From positions 1,984,001 to 2,048,000 of the forward strand of contig JADIYI010000008.1 in assembly GCA_016705365.1 (NCBI GenBank): DNA of 64,000 nt. Direction: 5' to 3'. Numbering within the stretch: position 1 is the stretch's first letter; each line of letters begins with the position of its first letter. Source of the DNA: Gammaproteobacteria bacterium (lineage in GTDB: Bacteria > Pseudomonadota > Gammaproteobacteria > Pseudomonadales > UBA5518). Shown one piece after another: positions 62,641 to 64,000 of this stretch. The notes beneath the pieces are model-generated. The model had not been told where the DNA came from, ran no database searches, and was given only the letters and a program-made list of their open reading frames with translations. The position numbers were made by a program, and so were the translations under genes.

Positions 62641-63566
62641 CAGCGCAGCACTCCGTCGCGATAGAGCCGCCACATGAAGCCCCAGACGAACAGCAGCGGA
62701 TACTTGCGCACCTTCGGGGGGATGGTGATCACCTTTCCGCTGTGCCGCTCAAGCTTCCAGGCAATGTAATCGAAACCGCCCTCGAAGGTGAACAGGGCTT
62801 TGAACAAGCGCAATACCGACAGCAATTTGCCGGATGCGCGGCGCAGGGCCCAGGCCAGTCTTGCGTGTTGGCGAACGCGGTCTGGCGGCGCTGCACGGTA
62901 GTTGCGGCCATCGACTTCAAACGACCAGCGCAATTGCACCGCTACTGCTTCGGTTGCCTGCTGAAAAAAACCGGCGCCGTATTCGACCAGGGTCGAGGGT
63001 CGTCGGCTGCCCTCGGCGCGCAGTTCGGTCGCGTAGCTCAGTACGAGTCCGCGCTCCCACAATTCACTGATCGTGCCGTTCGGCGGCGCGCACGGCAGCG
63101 TGCGATCGAGCAGCGTGATGACCGCGCGGCGAAGGCAGCTGCGCACCCTGTCGCGGGTGGTGTCGTCGGCGCTGAATGCCAGTGCAACCGGTTGACTGAA
63201 ACGACCCCAGATATAGGATTCGAACCACTTGCGCGATACCCCGCGTTCGAGATCCCCGATGGACAGCACGGCGTACTTGCAGCGCACGCTGCCCTCCCCG
63301 ACAGCTCGCTGGAGATAATAGACATTCGGGGCCAGCACGCGGTTGGCGAACGCACTCAGGAAATGGGTGTGTGCCTGCCGATACCCGCTGACGATCACGT
63401 AGAGATCGACCAGCCCGTCGAACAGATCGCCGCTGCGCAGACAGGATCCGTAGAACAGCACCGCCAGCACGCTGCCCTTGTGCCGTTGCTGCAGTGATTC
63501 GAGCAATGCGTCGAGAGCCGCGCGAGCCTGTTCGTCGCCTTCGAAAGCCGGGCCGAATGGCTCCAC
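62640..63566 (-). CDS. Nucleotidyltransferase-fold protein next to a lipid kinase
   Basis: About 308 residues from GTG 63566. LAVLFYGSCLRSGDLFDGLVDLYVIVSGY (about residues 34-62) has the GS and Asp spacing of DNA-polymerase-beta-like nucleotidyltransferases (Gly40-Ser41, Asp50, Asp54). The rest is helical and Arg-rich, and ends in a hydrophobic stretch with aromatic residues (PLLFVWGFMWRLY) that may contact membrane. It starts 2 bp after the lipid kinase stop and overlaps ELM1 paralogue C. It may add a nucleotidyl or phosphoryl-linked head group to the lipid. I do not know a characterised homologue with certainty. Start is weakly supported. Confidence 0.6.
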   Translation of the reverse strand: MEPFGPAFEGDEQARAALDALLESLQQRHKGSVLAVLFYGSCLRSGDLFDGLVDLYVIVSGYRQAHTHFLSAFANRVLAPNVYYLQRAVGEGSVRCKYAVLSIGDLERGVSRKWFESYIWGRFSQPVALAFSADDTTRDRVRSCLRRAVITLLDRTLPCAPPNGTISELWERGLVLSYATELRAEGSRRPSTLVEYGAGFFQQATEAVAVQLRWSFEVDGRNYRAAPPDRVRQHARLAWALRRASGKLLSVLRLFKALFTFEGGFDYIAWKLERHSGKVITIPPKVRKYPLLFVWGFMWRLYRDGVLR

Positions 63567-63568
63567 GG

Positions 63569-64000
63569 CTAGATTCTCAGGAAACGTGCGTTGCCGGCCA
63601 CGCCCACGTGCAGCGGACCGCTGCCCGGTGCGACGTGGTGCAGTTCGCCGTCGAGCGTGAACGCGCCGTTGAAATCGAGCTGAACCGAATCCAGCCGGGC
63701 GCTGTGATAACCGGTATCCGCGCGCACGCATTGCGCGGGGCGGCCGCGCAGCACGGAGGGAAGCGAACGCATGAACTGCTGCGCACCGCGCTCGATGGCG
63801 GTGATACGCAAGGCTTCCTCGCCCGGACCCCAGAACGGGTGGATGCCGAGAAACAAACGCTGCAGTGTGCTGATGACCAGCAGCATGAATTCGCCATCGA
63901 GCGGAGCAGCGCAACCTGGTGTGCTGATGTGTATCTCGAGCGGCCGGGCAAATCCCTCGTGCCCGCGCATCATGCCCCACAAGGTGCGGATCATCGCGAC
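63569..64000 (-). CDS. Diacylglycerol/ceramide-kinase-family lipid kinase, C-terminal part
   Basis: Incomplete; the 5' end lies beyond the right edge. The visible 143 residues look like the second domain of DAGK/LCB5/YegS-type lipid kinases: FMLLVISTLQRLFLGIHPFWG, LRITAIERGAQQFMRSLP and the conserved FTLDGELHHV near the C-terminus. The catalytic GGDGT motif would be upstream and is not seen. Bacterial ceramide kinase in Caulobacter (CpgB) belongs to this broad family, and the ceramide genes lie 16-23 kb away, so ceramide is a candidate substrate; diacylglycerol is the alternative. Confidence 0.72.
   Translation of the reverse strand, partial: VAMIRTLWGMMRGHEGFARPLEIHISTPGCAAPLDGEFMLLVISTLQRLFLGIHPFWGPGEEALRITAIERGAQQFMRSLPSVLRGRPAQCVRADTGYHSARLDSVQLDFNGAFTLDGELHHVAPGSGPLHVGVAGNARFLRI

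Overview
The window is about 63% GC by eye and gene-dense. Its housekeeping backbone has gammaproteobacterial order: map/glnD/dapC-D-E, then rpsB-tsf-pyrH-frr-uppS-cdsA-dxr-rseP-bamA-skp-fabZ-rnhB-dnaE-accA-tilS, then ffs-dnaX-ybaB-recR-rnd-ycgL. The order and the small companion genes (ycgL after rnd, a DUF6316-like gene) suggest a marine or environmental relative of Pseudomonas/Cellvibrionales such as Halieaceae. That placement is inference from gene order, not from a tree.

Layout: 0-3 kb holds a membrane GGDEF-EAL protein and a lipoprotein. 3-11 kb holds rsmJ and the leftward map-glnD-dapC-yffB-dapD-dapE run. 11-30 kb is the rightward translation / isoprenoid / outer-membrane assembly / replication / acyl-lipid block. 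30-40 kb holds ffs, dnaX (with a programmed-frameshift signal), recombination and RNA-processing genes, cysK, a MoxR-VWA pair and an RNA methyltransferase. 40.5-48 kb is a compact ceramide (sphingolipid) synthesis locus. 48-53 kb holds an ELM1-family protein and an lptF-lptG-ABC exporter operon. 53-64 kb is an accessory glycan/lipid-decoration region with two more ELM1 paralogues, a glycosyltransferase-like protein, a sulfotransferase, a 2OG-Fe(II) oxygenase, a polysialyltransferase-like protein, a HAD phosphatase, a KdsB-like CMP-transferase, a DRE-TIM aldolase fusion, a nucleotidyltransferase-fold protein and the C-terminal end of a diacylglycerol-kinase-family lipid kinase.

The central observation is that the lipid A genes expected in the bamA-skp-lpxD-fabZ-lpxA-lpxB-rnhB block have been destroyed in place. 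lpxD survives as a fragment lacking its N-terminal domain and about 70 central codons, with a stop codon where the conserved Tyr of the PGxYSSG motif should be. lpxA and lpxB are reduced to an 86-bp scar: roughly the first nine codons of lpxA, beginning with a GTGA overlap with fabZ, fused to about the last 18 codons of lpxB, ending in an ATGA overlap with rnhB. fabZ, needed for fatty-acid synthesis, is intact between them. About 17 kb downstream lie all five genes known to be needed for bacterial ceramide synthesis (serine palmitoyltransferase, dedicated acyl carrier protein, acyl-ACP synthetase, ceramide synthase, ceramide reductase).

My working model is a gammaproteobacterium that has abandoned lipid A and builds its outer leaflet from ceramide-based lipids. 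These would be phosphorylated by the DAGK-family kinase, decorated with a CMP-activated ulosonic-acid-like sugar and sulfate by the 53-64 kb genes, and exported with the LptFG-ABC operon. Gene identities come from motifs and context; the substrate assignments and the whole-pathway model are inference. Whether a second set of lpx genes exists elsewhere in the genome cannot be seen here.
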